Assembly (NCBI GenBank): GCA_017871115.1
Contig: JAFCIZ010000001.1
Span: 7,004,001-7,068,000 of the forward strand
Direction: 5' to 3'
Source of the DNA: Cunninghamella blakesleeana
Lineage: Eukaryota; Mucoromycota; Mucoromycetes; Mucorales; Cunninghamellaceae
Length of the DNA: 64,000 nucleotides
Shown: positions 35,679-44,971 of the stretch, one piece after another
Position numbering within the stretch: position 1 is the stretch's first letter
Layout: each line of letters opens with the position of its first letter
Made by a program: the position numbers and the translations under genes
The notes under the pieces: generated by a model
The model's input: the letters and a program-made list of their open reading frames with translations, nothing else
Database searches by the model: none
Told to the model about the DNA's origin: nothing

Positions 35679-37001
35679 CTATGATGAATGCTCATGATGA
35701 GAAGTACCCAGGTCTTGTTCATTATTATTACTTTCCGATAAAGCAGATGGTGGATGGGCATGGTGAAATGGATAATACTGAGGATGTCTTCTCATTCTGC
35801 CTACAGAAAAGGAATGGTTTGGCGTAAAATAAACAGGTACCCACATAGGTGGTGGTAGGGCATTTGTATGATGATCCATCATCATGTTTGTTTCATCATC
35901 CATATATTGTTGTTGCTGAGCATGGTCCATTGTGGCTGGTAAAGATGTATTAGATGACGATGATGATGATGATGCTATAGCATGGTAATGACGATCATCA
36001 AATAGTAATCCTCTTATTTGAGTAACAATGGCTTGTTCATATTTAGGTAAAGAGGGATCTGGACTAAAATAAGATGGTAATGGGTCAGTTCGTTCTATAG
36101 AAGAAGTGGATATCAAGGATGGTGTAGAATGTCGCCGTTGTCTCATTTCAGGTGGCCTTGATGATGATGAAACAGTGGATCGAAAAGATGGTGGTGCTGT
36201 TGTTGGTAAGGAACTAGATACACCTTCTGGTAAATTAGGCGATGATGACGATGATGATGGTGATGATGATGGTTCTTGTTTTTTTTTAAATGCCATTGGC
36301 CAATATTGTAATTTCTTCCATCTTCTAAATAACCATGCCATGGTAGCTACAAAGATTAGAGTACACGTCACTGAAAGAGCTATGGTAATGGCTCTATTTT
36401 CCATACGATGACGATACCGATTATCATGTATACTATTGTTTGCATCTCCTGCTGTATCTCCGTTTCCGTTTCCATTTCCATTATTACTATTATTATCGTC
36501 ATTTGGTGATGGGAGCGCTGTGGGTAATGGAGGTGGCTGTCCATTATCAGTTATTAAAGAACAAGAATTAGGTTCACAGGTTAAACTTTGCCATATAAAA
36601 CTGGTTGATATATTGTTACGCTGGTAAGGATAACACTGAGTACTGGCTGTGCAATTATCACCGCTATTATCCAATCCACTTGATAAACAATATCCATACC
36701 AATCATAAATATCAGTGTCGCCAAATAAGGTAGTATTACAAACTGGCGTATTGCTAGGCGCTTTAAGACTATGAATAGATTTACTTAATATACAAGAGCT
36801 TTGAAGGCACATGACACAGGCTTTACAAACTCCATTATTATCACAGTTTTGCCCTGATATAAAGGCACAGCTATCGTCATCGTCACTATTGTCATCTGTA
36901 GGTGTGGTAGCGGTGGTATTTTGTTGATAACTTGGTTTTATTATATTTATTATTAATAATAATAAAAGGTAGTAGAAAGTGGAATATAAAATAGTTTTCA
37001 T
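35679..37001 (-). CDS. Single-pass type I membrane protein with Cys-rich ectodomain and LPxY tail
   Basis: A single-exon gene of 440 aa. Residues 1-27 are a signal peptide (LLLLLIINIIKPSYQQ). The ectodomain to about 205 has about a dozen cysteines (for example CKACVMCLQSSCILS and TCEPNSCSLI), several N-glycosylation sequons (NTT, NCT, NIS) and a Pro/Asn/Gly-rich stalk. The membrane span is at about 209-227 (ITIALSVTCTLIFVATMAWLF) followed by RRWKK as a stop-transfer. The cytosolic tail of about 210 residues is disordered, with Ser, Gln, His and Met-Asp runs, and holds two LPxY motifs (LPSY, LPKYEQA) that could bind WW domains of a Rsp5-type ubiquitin ligase (inference). The family is fungal and poorly described; a wall-sensor-like role is possible but not shown. 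It is divergent from the 84-aa gene with 369 bp between starts. A T-run/A-run junction lies right upstream of the start. Confidence 0.75.
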   Translation of the reverse strand: MKTILYSTFYYLLLLLIINIIKPSYQQNTTATTPTDDNSDDDDSCAFISGQNCDNNGVCKACVMCLQSSCILSKSIHSLKAPSNTPVCNTTLFGDTDIYDWYGYCLSSGLDNSGDNCTASTQCYPYQRNNISTSFIWQSLTCEPNSCSLITDNGQPPPLPTALPSPNDDNNSNNGNGNGNGDTAGDANNSIHDNRYRHRMENRAITIALSVTCTLIFVATMAWLFRRWKKLQYWPMAFKKKQEPSSSPSSSSSSPNLPEGVSSSLPTTAPPSFRSTVSSSSRPPEMRQRRHSTPSLISTSSIERTDPLPSYFSPDPSLPKYEQAIVTQIRGLLFDDRHYHAIASSSSSSSNTSLPATMDHAQQQQYMDDETNMMMDHHTNALPPPMWVPVYFTPNHSFSVGRMRRHPQYYPFHHAHPPSALSESNNNEQDLGTSHHEHSS

Positions 37002-37250
37002 TTTTCTTATTTTTCTTTTTTTTTTTAAAAAAAAAAAAGTGTTTTATTTGTATAAAGTAATTAAGGGTATCTTTTTTCTATTAGTATTAGTATGATTGTT
37101 TATTAATAATAAAAGAAGGAGACATGACAATATATAAATAAAAAATATATATAAAGTGTAAAAAAAAAAAAAGATATAAAAAGGAAAGAAAGAAAGATTA
37201 AAAAAAATATTTTTTTTTTTTTTAAAAAAGGCATTATTATATTCATCCGC

Positions 37251-37296
37251 AAAAAAAAATTAAACCCCGCTATTTTTTTTAAAAAAATTATGGGTT
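37251..37296 (+). promoter_or_regulatory. Promoter box AACCCCGC flanked by A/T runs, upstream of the 84-aa gene
   Basis: AATTAAACCCCGC followed by a T run, an A run and GGGTTCC, about 105 bp upstream of the start at 37371. It is a close match to the box upstream of PDRG1 at 28337-28385. It lies inside a divergent promoter region and could act on both genes. Confidence 0.5.
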
Positions 37297-37370
37297 CCAA
37301 TTACAATTTTTCCTTCTTTTTTCTTTTTCTATTTTTTTTTAACTGAATTTTATAGATTCCAAAATAAATT

Positions 37371-37576
37371 ATGTCAACACCAACTAACGAAGGAGAAACT
37401 GAATTACAAAAACTCGATTCTTTTGTTAATAAAGCACCCGGAAACGACTATACTATTGACCAAAAGGCACAAGAATTATGTCGGCAACTTCCTAACGGTC
37501 AACAAGACTGTATTAAACTAAATCTTGAATGTAATAATAATATAATATTATATAATAAATAATAATAATAATAATA

Positions 37577-37608
<32 letters not shown>

Positions 37609-37793
37609 TTATATACATATACATATATATAATAAACAAATATACAATAATAATAATATTTTACTTATTTCATATTTTTACTCTTTTTTAATATATAGAC
37701 ACTGAAATGTTTTCTCAAATGCAAAAACTTGGTTTTTTCTGTGCTCTTCCTATGGATCCTACTCAAATTCATATGGAATGTCGTCGCGTATAA
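37371..37793 (+). CDS. Small Cys-containing protein, 84 aa, unknown function
   Basis: Exons 37371-37530 and 37699-37793 join in phase 1 (T|AC gives Tyr) to give 84 aa. The product is soluble and without signal peptide: an acidic N-terminal third (MSTPTNEGETELQKLDSFVN), then QKAQELCRQLPNGQQDCIKL, then EMFSQMQKLGFFCALPMDP and QIHMECRRV. Four cysteines fall as two pairs (CRQLPNGQQDC and C..C), suggestive of a CX9C-like helical hairpin (C-x9-C in the first half, spacing CRQLPNGQQDC; C-x13-C in the second). Twin CX9C proteins often enter the mitochondrial intermembrane space, but the second pair does not fit the standard spacing, so this is only a possibility. The intron is mostly TA and AAT repeats. 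Function not recognised. Confidence 0.6.
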
Positions 37794-37966
37794 TATTCTT
37801 GTCTTTATTAAAATAAATGTTTTCTTTTTATTACGTTGTTAAAAAATAATTTGTGTTGAAATAAAAAACCATCCTATTAGAAGTTTATTATGTATTTAAA
37901 AAATAAAAATTCGTTTTTTAGAATTATTATTTTTTATTTTGATTTTTTAGTTTTGAGGCAGAAAAT

Positions 37967-37983
37967 AGCGGTTTTTAAAAATT
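37967..37983 (+). promoter_or_regulatory. Promoter box GCGGTTTTTAAAAATT upstream of HOOK
   Basis: AGCGGTTTTTAAAAATT lies about 110-130 bp upstream of the HOOK start. In the sense of its gene the Dicer promoter has GGCGGGTTTTAAAAATT (63714-63730, minus). The two share 15 of 17 positions. It is related to the GCGGGGTT box (reverse of AACCCCGC) seen upstream of PDRG1 and the 84-aa gene. Confidence 0.45.
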
Positions 37984-38094
37984 CAAACCTATTTTTTTAC
38001 TTCTTTTTTTAAATAATTTTTTTTGTCTCTTCTCTTTCACTTTTAATTTTTTTTTTTTTTTTTTATCTCCCCCTTTTTCTTCTGACTCTACATT

Positions 38095-41000
38095 ATGCTT
38101 AACCATGGTAATCAAGATATGCAAGCTGAAGCATTTGTAGAATGGGTAAACTATTTGATTTTTATTTAATTTTTACTTTATTCTCTTTTCCTAATAAAAT
38201 TAATAACGTCTATATTTTATAAATGTATATAAATTTTATATAGATCAACACTTGCCCAAACATATCTCATCGTTGTAATCATATAACAGAACTAAGTAAT
38301 GGCATATTATTATTCGAAGTATTAGCAGAGATGTAAAGATTTTATTTTAAAAACAAAGTAGTAGAATAAGAACAACAACAACTATATTAATACCTATAAT
38401 AAATAGCTCTAAAGAATGTTAGAAATAAACTCATCGTTACTTATTATTTCTTTTTATTACTATTTATTGCTTTATTCCTACTATTATATTTCTTATCATT
38501 TAATAGTGATTCTCAATGGTTTAAACTTATTCGATCAGCAGATGTTGGTGAAAATTGGGTATTAAAAATAAATAATTTAAAAAAGATGTACAGAATGGTT
38601 TCGAGATATTATGAAGAAGTCCTTGGTGTACCTTTTGATAAGATGCCACAAGTTAGTTTGCAAGAAATAGCAAAAGATTCCAATGTACAAGAAATATTCA
38701 AGTTGTGTCAGCTGGTTCTATTTATTACTGTTGCTCGTGAAAATAATGAAATGATAGTAGAGCGTTTACAGCAGTTATCAGAACAAAGCCAACGTGTAGT
38801 GATGTTTTATATTGAAGAAGTAAGTTTTATTATATTTATCATCCTAATTTATCTTAATTTTTTTATGATTATTATTTTAATACAATCATATATTTATTAT
38901 CATTAACTTTTTTTTTTTTTCACAGATTAATCGTATTCGAATGGCAACTTCTGGTCAATCTCATTTACAACCTACTACTACATCATCAACAAATCCTAGT
39001 GGAACAGGAGATTATACCCCAAATTCTTCTTTTATAGAGTAAGCTTTATCATCATCATTATTATCATCATCATCGTCAATATAATACTATTACCAAAATC
39101 AAGGAATTCAATTAATATTTATTATTACTATTTTTTTCTTTTTTTTTTTTAAAAAAAAAATTGGAAAATAGAGATGCAACTTATCGGAACCAAAATGATA
39201 TAAGTAGGCTAGCTATTGAAAAAGAAGAATTAGAAACTTCTCATCGAAAACTTATTGAAGAACATGCTCAACTTCGATTTAAATATGTAAGTTTATATAT
39301 ATATAATATAGTGCATTGATATAAAAACCAAGTATTGAAAAATAAATAAACATGATTAATGTTTTTATTTTAAATATTAGGATGAATTGGAATCAGAAAA
39401 AGAGGATTTACAATTAAGATTACAAGAAATGGATAGAGCTGTTACTCAAGCCAATGAAACTGGTCGTGCTGATTTTATTATGCGAACTGAAATTGAACAT
39501 CTGAAACAAGATTTGTAAGTGAATATAGTTTACCATTATCATGTATTAACGTAATTATATTTATAATATTATTACTAATATCAGTATTAATAAATTTATA
39601 TATTATTTTATATATATTACCTTAATAGACAAAAAAGCGAAGATAGAAGACAAGAAGCTGAATTATTACTAGAAAGACAAACTGAAACAATTGAAGAATT
39701 AACTAGAAAGGTATTTTAATTGATGATGGTAGAAATAATGATGACAGCAGTAGTGATGACTATAGTTTAGATTAATTTCTATGTTTATATATCTTTTTTT
39801 TTTTTTTTAAATAATAATATTAATAATGATTATTATATATTAGGGTGAAGAAATGCAAAAAAAAGTAGATCAAGCTTCTCGACTTAAAGATCAACTTGAT
39901 GAGTATCGACATGCCGCAGAAAAACTTCAGAAGGCGGAAAATGTTATTGAAAAATTCAAAAAGAAAATGGAAGAAAGTGCTGATCTCAAGCGTCAAATTA
40001 AGGTAAAATAATTAAATAAAATAAAATAAATCAGTAATAATTGTAAAAAAAAAAAAAAAAGGAAGGGTGCTAGAGAATCAATATATTCACAACTTTATTT
40101 ATTTTATTTTTTTACTTTTCTATCTTTCTCTAAATAATAATTACCATATATCATTATAGATTTTGGATGAACAAAACCATAGTTTAATGGAACGTAATCA
40201 ACAAATAGAAAATGAATATCGTAAAGTACTCGCCTTCAAAACATTAATGGATTCATATAAAGATCAAGTGGCCATGTTGGAAACAAAGAACAATGAATTG
40301 TTACGTGAAAAAAACAGAATGGAATATGATATTCAACAAATGACACAAAAAATCGAATTGTTAGAAGCTGATAAAGCAAGAGATTCTGATAGAATATTAG
40401 CTTTGGAAGAGCATTTGCAAGAAGAGCAATTAGGTGGTAAGTTATTTAAATATATTTACACTTTTAAGAAATAGAAAAAAATAGTCATTCATCCCTTTAT
40501 TATGGTTATTTTTAATTTTAGTGAATAGATCCCTTATTGCTCAAGGCATGGAAGGTGATAATCATGATATGGATATGGATTTGGATGTTGATAATTTGGA
40601 TGGGTCATTAGAAGATTCGTTAAAGGAATCCAATGTTACAGAATTAAAACTTTCAAAGAGAAGATTAGAAAGACAATTACGTACTCTTCAAGAAGAAAAT
40701 GCATCTGATAAAAGTCAAAAGGCTGTAGTATTACAACATTTATTAGATGATGCCAATCGATTAAAATCTCAATTTGAAAAGAATTATTTGGAGGTTTCTC
40801 AAGAACGTGATATTTTACAAAGTGATATGGCTCGTGTCCGTGAGGGAATCCCTGATGCATTGGTCAATGAATCAAAGGAAACAATGTCTTTAAGATTACA
40901 TATCATTGATTTAGAAAAGGAGAGTAAACAACTACGCGAAGATATTACAAAATTGGAACAAAAAATTAGTGATGGTCGCTTTGGATTGAATGGTAGCAGT

Positions 41001-41973
41001 AATATCGATAAATTGGACGATGCTAATTTAGATACCTTTAAAGCCCAATATAAAGATATGGAACAAAAATCTTTGAAATTGGAAGAACAAACTAAAATAC
41101 AACTTCAAGATATCAATAAATTATTATTAGAAAAGGATATGTTACAAAGTCAAGCCATTGACCAAAAGGATTTATTATTGGAAAAAGAGCGCTTATTCAG
41201 GTAAAAAAAATAAAAATATAAAAAAAAATATTCATATACATAAATTCTTCAACAATACTTATCATCAATATCTTTGCTAATACATATACATATATATGTA
41301 CATTAGTGAAATGAAGGCTTCATTAGCTGCATTTGAAGCAAAGGATGATGAGCCTATAAAACAACAAAATGCTCAACTACAACAACAAGCTATTAAACAA
41401 CAAGAACAAATTCGTGAACTTCAACTTAAATTGAAAAAAACAAGAGAAGTAAGTTGATCAAATCAACATACAATCTTTTAAAAAAATATTTTTTATAATT
41501 TTTATATTGATGAACATCCTTTTTTTTTTACTCTCTTCACCTTATTATTGTTATTATTATTACGAATAGTTTGTTATGCAGCAAGATAAAATGCTTAAAG
41601 AATCCTCTAAACATGTTGATCATTCTGGAAACTATGACGAAGCAGTTACTTCACTTAAAGCTGAATTAACTATTCGTGACGAAGAAAATGAACGCCTTAA
41701 GGTAAATAATAATATGAACAATAAAAATTACATGCATTATAGTGATTTTAGTGAGTTTTATTTTATTAAGCTAAATTATTAACATTCTATTTATTTCTTA
41801 TTTATTCTTCCTAAATATAGAAACAATTATATGAAGTTCGCCTGCAAGCACGTCGTGAACAACAATTAATGATGTCCGCATGGTATGATATTGCAAGACA
41901 TACAAGAAAAGAATTGGTCAGTTCAAAAGCACATCCTACTTCATGGCTTGGTCAGCAAAGAAATAAACATTAA
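38095..41973 (+). CDS. HOOK family dynein/endosome adaptor
   Basis: Thirteen exons: 38095-38145, 38244-38332, 38507-38819, 38926-39038, 39172-39286, 39381-39514, 39629-39710, 39844-40002, 40160-40436, 40522-41200, 41307-41448, 41570-41701, 41821-41973; 2439 nt, 812 aa. All phases agree. Residues about 8-155 form the N-terminal calponin-like Hook domain (AFVEWINTCPNISHRCNHITELSNGILLFEVLAEID, WVLKINNLKKMYRMVSRYYEEVL, NVQEIFKLCQLVLFITVA). From about 205 on the protein is a long heptad coiled coil (EKEELETSHRKLIEEH to RDEENERLKKQLYE), with an acidic break at about 500-525 (MDMDLDVDNLDG). The C-terminus (MMSAWYDIARHTRKEL, SWLGQQR) is the conserved Hook end that binds FTS/FHIP on early endosomes. 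In fungi HookA/Hok1 links endosomes to dynein and kinesin-3 for hyphal transport. Human Hook1 is 728 aa. Confidence 0.93.
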
Positions 41974-42083
41974 AATATATAACCTCCCTTCCCTATCTCT
42001 CTCTCTTTTTTTTTTCTCTCTTTATTATGATGATTATTATTTCTTTTTGAAATTTATTATTATTTATTATTATTATTTTTACC

Positions 42084-42119
42084 TTTTTTCTTTTTCTTTT
42101 TCTTTTTCTTTTTCTTTTT
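42084..42119. repeat. CTTTTT hexanucleotide repeat
   Basis: Six near-perfect CTTTTT units, in the 3' region of the HOOK gene. Confidence 0.85.
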
Positions 42120-42515
42120 ATTATTATTATTAACATTAATATCATTATTATATCGTATAATAAGATCCATATATTATTTTTATTAAATTGGATAAATAAA
42201 AATATAAAATACCTCTTCACTTTTTCATATAAATAAGGACTATACTAACATATACACCAAAGTATTTTTGGATCCTATAAAAGGAAATTCGTGCTTTGTA
42301 TAATTTTCTTTATAAATTTCTACTACCCAACTAGTATATTATATAAAATAATAAAACTAATACATTTATTTGAAATTTCTAATTAATACTTTATGATTTT
42401 TCTTACCTGTCATTTATATATGCTAGTAATTGCCTTTTAATATCTGTTTCTAGTGATTTATTATTTCTGAAGGTGTTTATTTCATACTTATTTATTTTGA
42501 TTGTTTATTATTTTT

Positions 42516-42680
42516 GATTTCTGGCTGTTCTTTTATCTCCCGCGATGGTCTTTTTTGAATTATGATTGATCTTCTTTAATTTTTAGTTTGTTTTTCATGA
42601 TTCCTGGTTGATCTTTTTCTATTCAAGATGGTTAGCTTTTCTTATTATTTTTTTTTTTTACTTCTTTAGAATATAGGATA
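42516..42680. repeat. Diverged tandem duplication, unit about 83 bp
   Basis: The unit starting GATTTCTGGCTGTTCTTTT (42516) recurs as GATTCCTGGTTGATCTTTT (42599), and the identity continues through CGCGATGGTC / CAAGATGGTT. By eye the first 45 positions agree at roughly 70 percent. The rest is too T-rich to align with confidence. Confidence 0.45.
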
Positions 42681-43369
42681 TATCATCCTCTCTTGCTCCT
42701 TACCTGCGCTAAACCGCTTTTTTTTGATTTTAACAAAGTACGATGGGTTTTAGTGGTGTCATGGTTTTCCATTTAGTGAATTTCTATATTACTATTTTAT
42801 ATTTACCTTACCATAGTATCATTCAATTAATAGCTTAACATAATGTAATATAATCCCACTCTTATTATTAAATAAACTCCATTTGCTTATTTTTTTCCTT
42901 CTTTTAACGTGTTTTTTAATGGTGCGGTTAAAAAAATAAAATTAAAAAAATGAATAAATGTATTAAAATGGAAAAATAAAGAAAGAAAGACAATAAAAAT
43001 AATTAAAAAAAGAGTGCCCTTCTTTATTTATATATTCTCTTTTTTTTTTTTAATTACTATGCATATACTAAAAAACCATAATAATAATAATAATCTATAA
43101 GAGCATATTAGGTAAAATATTGAATTATAATTAAAAAGTATGTAAATAGAATAAAATATGAAAAGCTAATGTAGAGTATGTACAGTATATGCTTAATGAT
43201 ATATGATTTAAAGATTAAAATGAATTCCTTTTAATGCAACCAATAAAAATTTTCAAATTGTCCGGAAAAAACTCGGTCGGTGATTGAATTATAAAAATTT
43301 GGGTTTTTTTCTAGAGTTCCTTTCGTAATTTCTTTTACTCCCTCCCTTTTTTATAAAACCTTGATTAGC

Positions 43370-44107
43370 ATGGTAAGTAAGAAAGAAAATGAAACGATTA
43401 TGTGTTTCATTATCGTTATTGAGGTGCTAAAGAAGGAAGAAAGTATATTGAAGCAACATCAACTATTATTTAATCATTTTTAAATGGATGGATGCAATAA
43501 TTGAATGAATAGTATTTGGATGGATTATCTTTTTTTTTTTTTTGGATAAATTAAAAAATAACATTAATTCATTTTATTAAAGAAAAAGATCAACATACAT
43601 ATGATAATACAGCCTTTTATATACAACGATATATTATTATTCTAAACTATCAAAATAAAGAAAGGAAGAATGAAAGAAAAAAATAAATAAAATGCAACTT
43701 CAATAATAACAACAATAATAGCAATAAAATATTACCATAAAAAAATATACTTCTTTGCATCTTAATACAGAAAATATTTATTTTTGGTCATATTGTTGAT
43801 ACTAATACACATATATTTATGATATTTAAAATTATTTAATGTATTTATAGCCTTCTAACAAGTCTTTCATCACCAAGGTCAAGCTTGGTAAGGCCCAAAA
43901 ACAAAACCGTCCTTTACCTCACTGGTTCCGTCTCAAGTCTGATACTAAGATCCGGTAAGTACTAATTAATACTATAATAATAAAAAACAATTGATGGGAT
44001 ACAAATATATTGATTTGATTTATACTGAACGCCTTTTTAATTTTTTTATAATGAATAGTTGGAACGCTAAGCGTCGTAACTGGCGTCACACCAAGTTAAA
44101 CATCTAA
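43370..44107 (+). CDS. RPL39: 60S ribosomal protein eL39
   Basis: eL39 is the 51-aa protein that lines the polypeptide exit tunnel of the large subunit. Exon 1 is the start codon alone (43370-43372, followed by GTAAGTAAG); exon 2 is 43851-43954 and exon 3 is 44059-44107. The sum is 156 nt, or 51 aa, exactly the family length. Exon 2 reads [19 protein letters not shown] then [15 protein letters not shown], and exon 3 gives [15 protein letters not shown], all strongly conserved. The 478-nt first intron is by far the longest intron in the window relative to gene size and holds GGAT repeats at 43483-43525, a layout shared with eS1 and eS30. Codons in exons 2 and 3 are biased towards C-ending forms (AAC, ACC, GTC, TTC), the mark of high expression. 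Easy to miss by gene callers, being below 60 codons and split. Confidence 0.95.
43483..43525. repeat. GGAT tetranucleotide units in eL39 intron 1
   Basis: Two short clusters, ATGGATGGATG (about 43483) and TTGGATGGATT (about 43515), inside the first intron of eL39. They parallel the clusters in the first introns of eS1 (3591-3606) and eS30 (4736-4785). Confidence 0.7.
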
Positions 44108-44971
44108 ATTGTTTATTATTTTTTTCATGTTTTTCATTACCAAGGCATGTTTACAACTTTAAAGATATATATCTAAATGGATTACTCTTTTTCAATTATT
44201 GGAACAGTTCTTTTTTTTTTCAAATAATAATAAAAAAAAGGTTTATTTGAATATATCTTCACTATTTTTTATTTGATTTGAATTGGTTTTTTTTTTCTGT
44301 TTTTAATTTTATTTTTATTTATGGATGGAAGTTGCTTAAATCATCATATTTTATATAATTATAGTATTGTTTTTTTTAAAAAAATTAATGCTAAGCTTAT
44401 TTGTTGACAAAAAGTTGCTTGAATTGTTTTTCCAAAAAAAAAAAAAAACTCTTGAACAATATAATGATCTTTTCGGTAGAATAAAATATCCTTTATGATT
44501 CAAACGAAAATAAAATAGATGACTCTTGGTACGAAACGGCTATAAATTAACCATATAAAAATACTATTTTTTGTTTTTAACATTTACATCTTTTCGTTTT
44601 TATGTGTAAATTATATTTATATAAATAAATACACATGTAGATTTTAACAAACTATAAGAATATAGTTATATACTTTATCGATGTTATTTTTGAATGTGTA
44701 CAAAGTATTCCAAGACTTAGAAGAAGCTTAAAAAACGGCAAAGGAACACAAAAAAGCCGTGGGTCATTCTTAAAAAGGCAATGGTAGACGATGAAGAAAA
44801 AGTTTAAATTTCAAAAAAATTCAATTTTATAATATTTTTTTCCACTCTTCTTTTGATTCTTTTCTTCTTATTTATTTATTTTGTATTCTTTTTCTATATA
44901 TAAATATATTTATATATAATCTGTATATACAAATATTCACACACATACATTGACGTATATACACTATAACT
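44108..44971. other. Spacer between eL39 and P450
   Basis: A/T runs, 3' UTR of eL39 and promoter of the P450 gene. A more mixed segment at 44700-44800 reads open for about 40 codons in one frame (SIPRLRRSLKNGKGTQKSRG) without a start; it is not accepted as a gene. A TATA-like run at 44896-44925 precedes the P450 start. Confidence 0.45.

Larger units (their letters stand above)
41974..43369. other. Spacer with CTTTTT run and diverged tandem repeat
   Basis: Contains a (CTTTTT)n run at 42084-42119, a diverged tandem duplication of about 83 bp at 42516-42680, a segment at 42722-42785 related to 18.6 kb, and the eL39 promoter (mixed segment 43255-43290 with TCCGGAAAAAACTCGGTCGG, about 90-110 bp upstream of the start codon). 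No gene is supported. Confidence 0.45.

Noticed and set aside
36106..36627. Plus-strand frames opposite the 440-aa membrane gene
   Set aside because: Antisense shadows of Ser/Asp and Asn-run codons.
44640..44800. Open stretch of about 45 codons reading SIPRLRRSLKNGKGTQKSRG
   Set aside because: No start codon in frame, no splice context, no recognisable family; the alternative frame LEEA..KEHKKAVGHS has stops. Perhaps an old relic, but not supportable.
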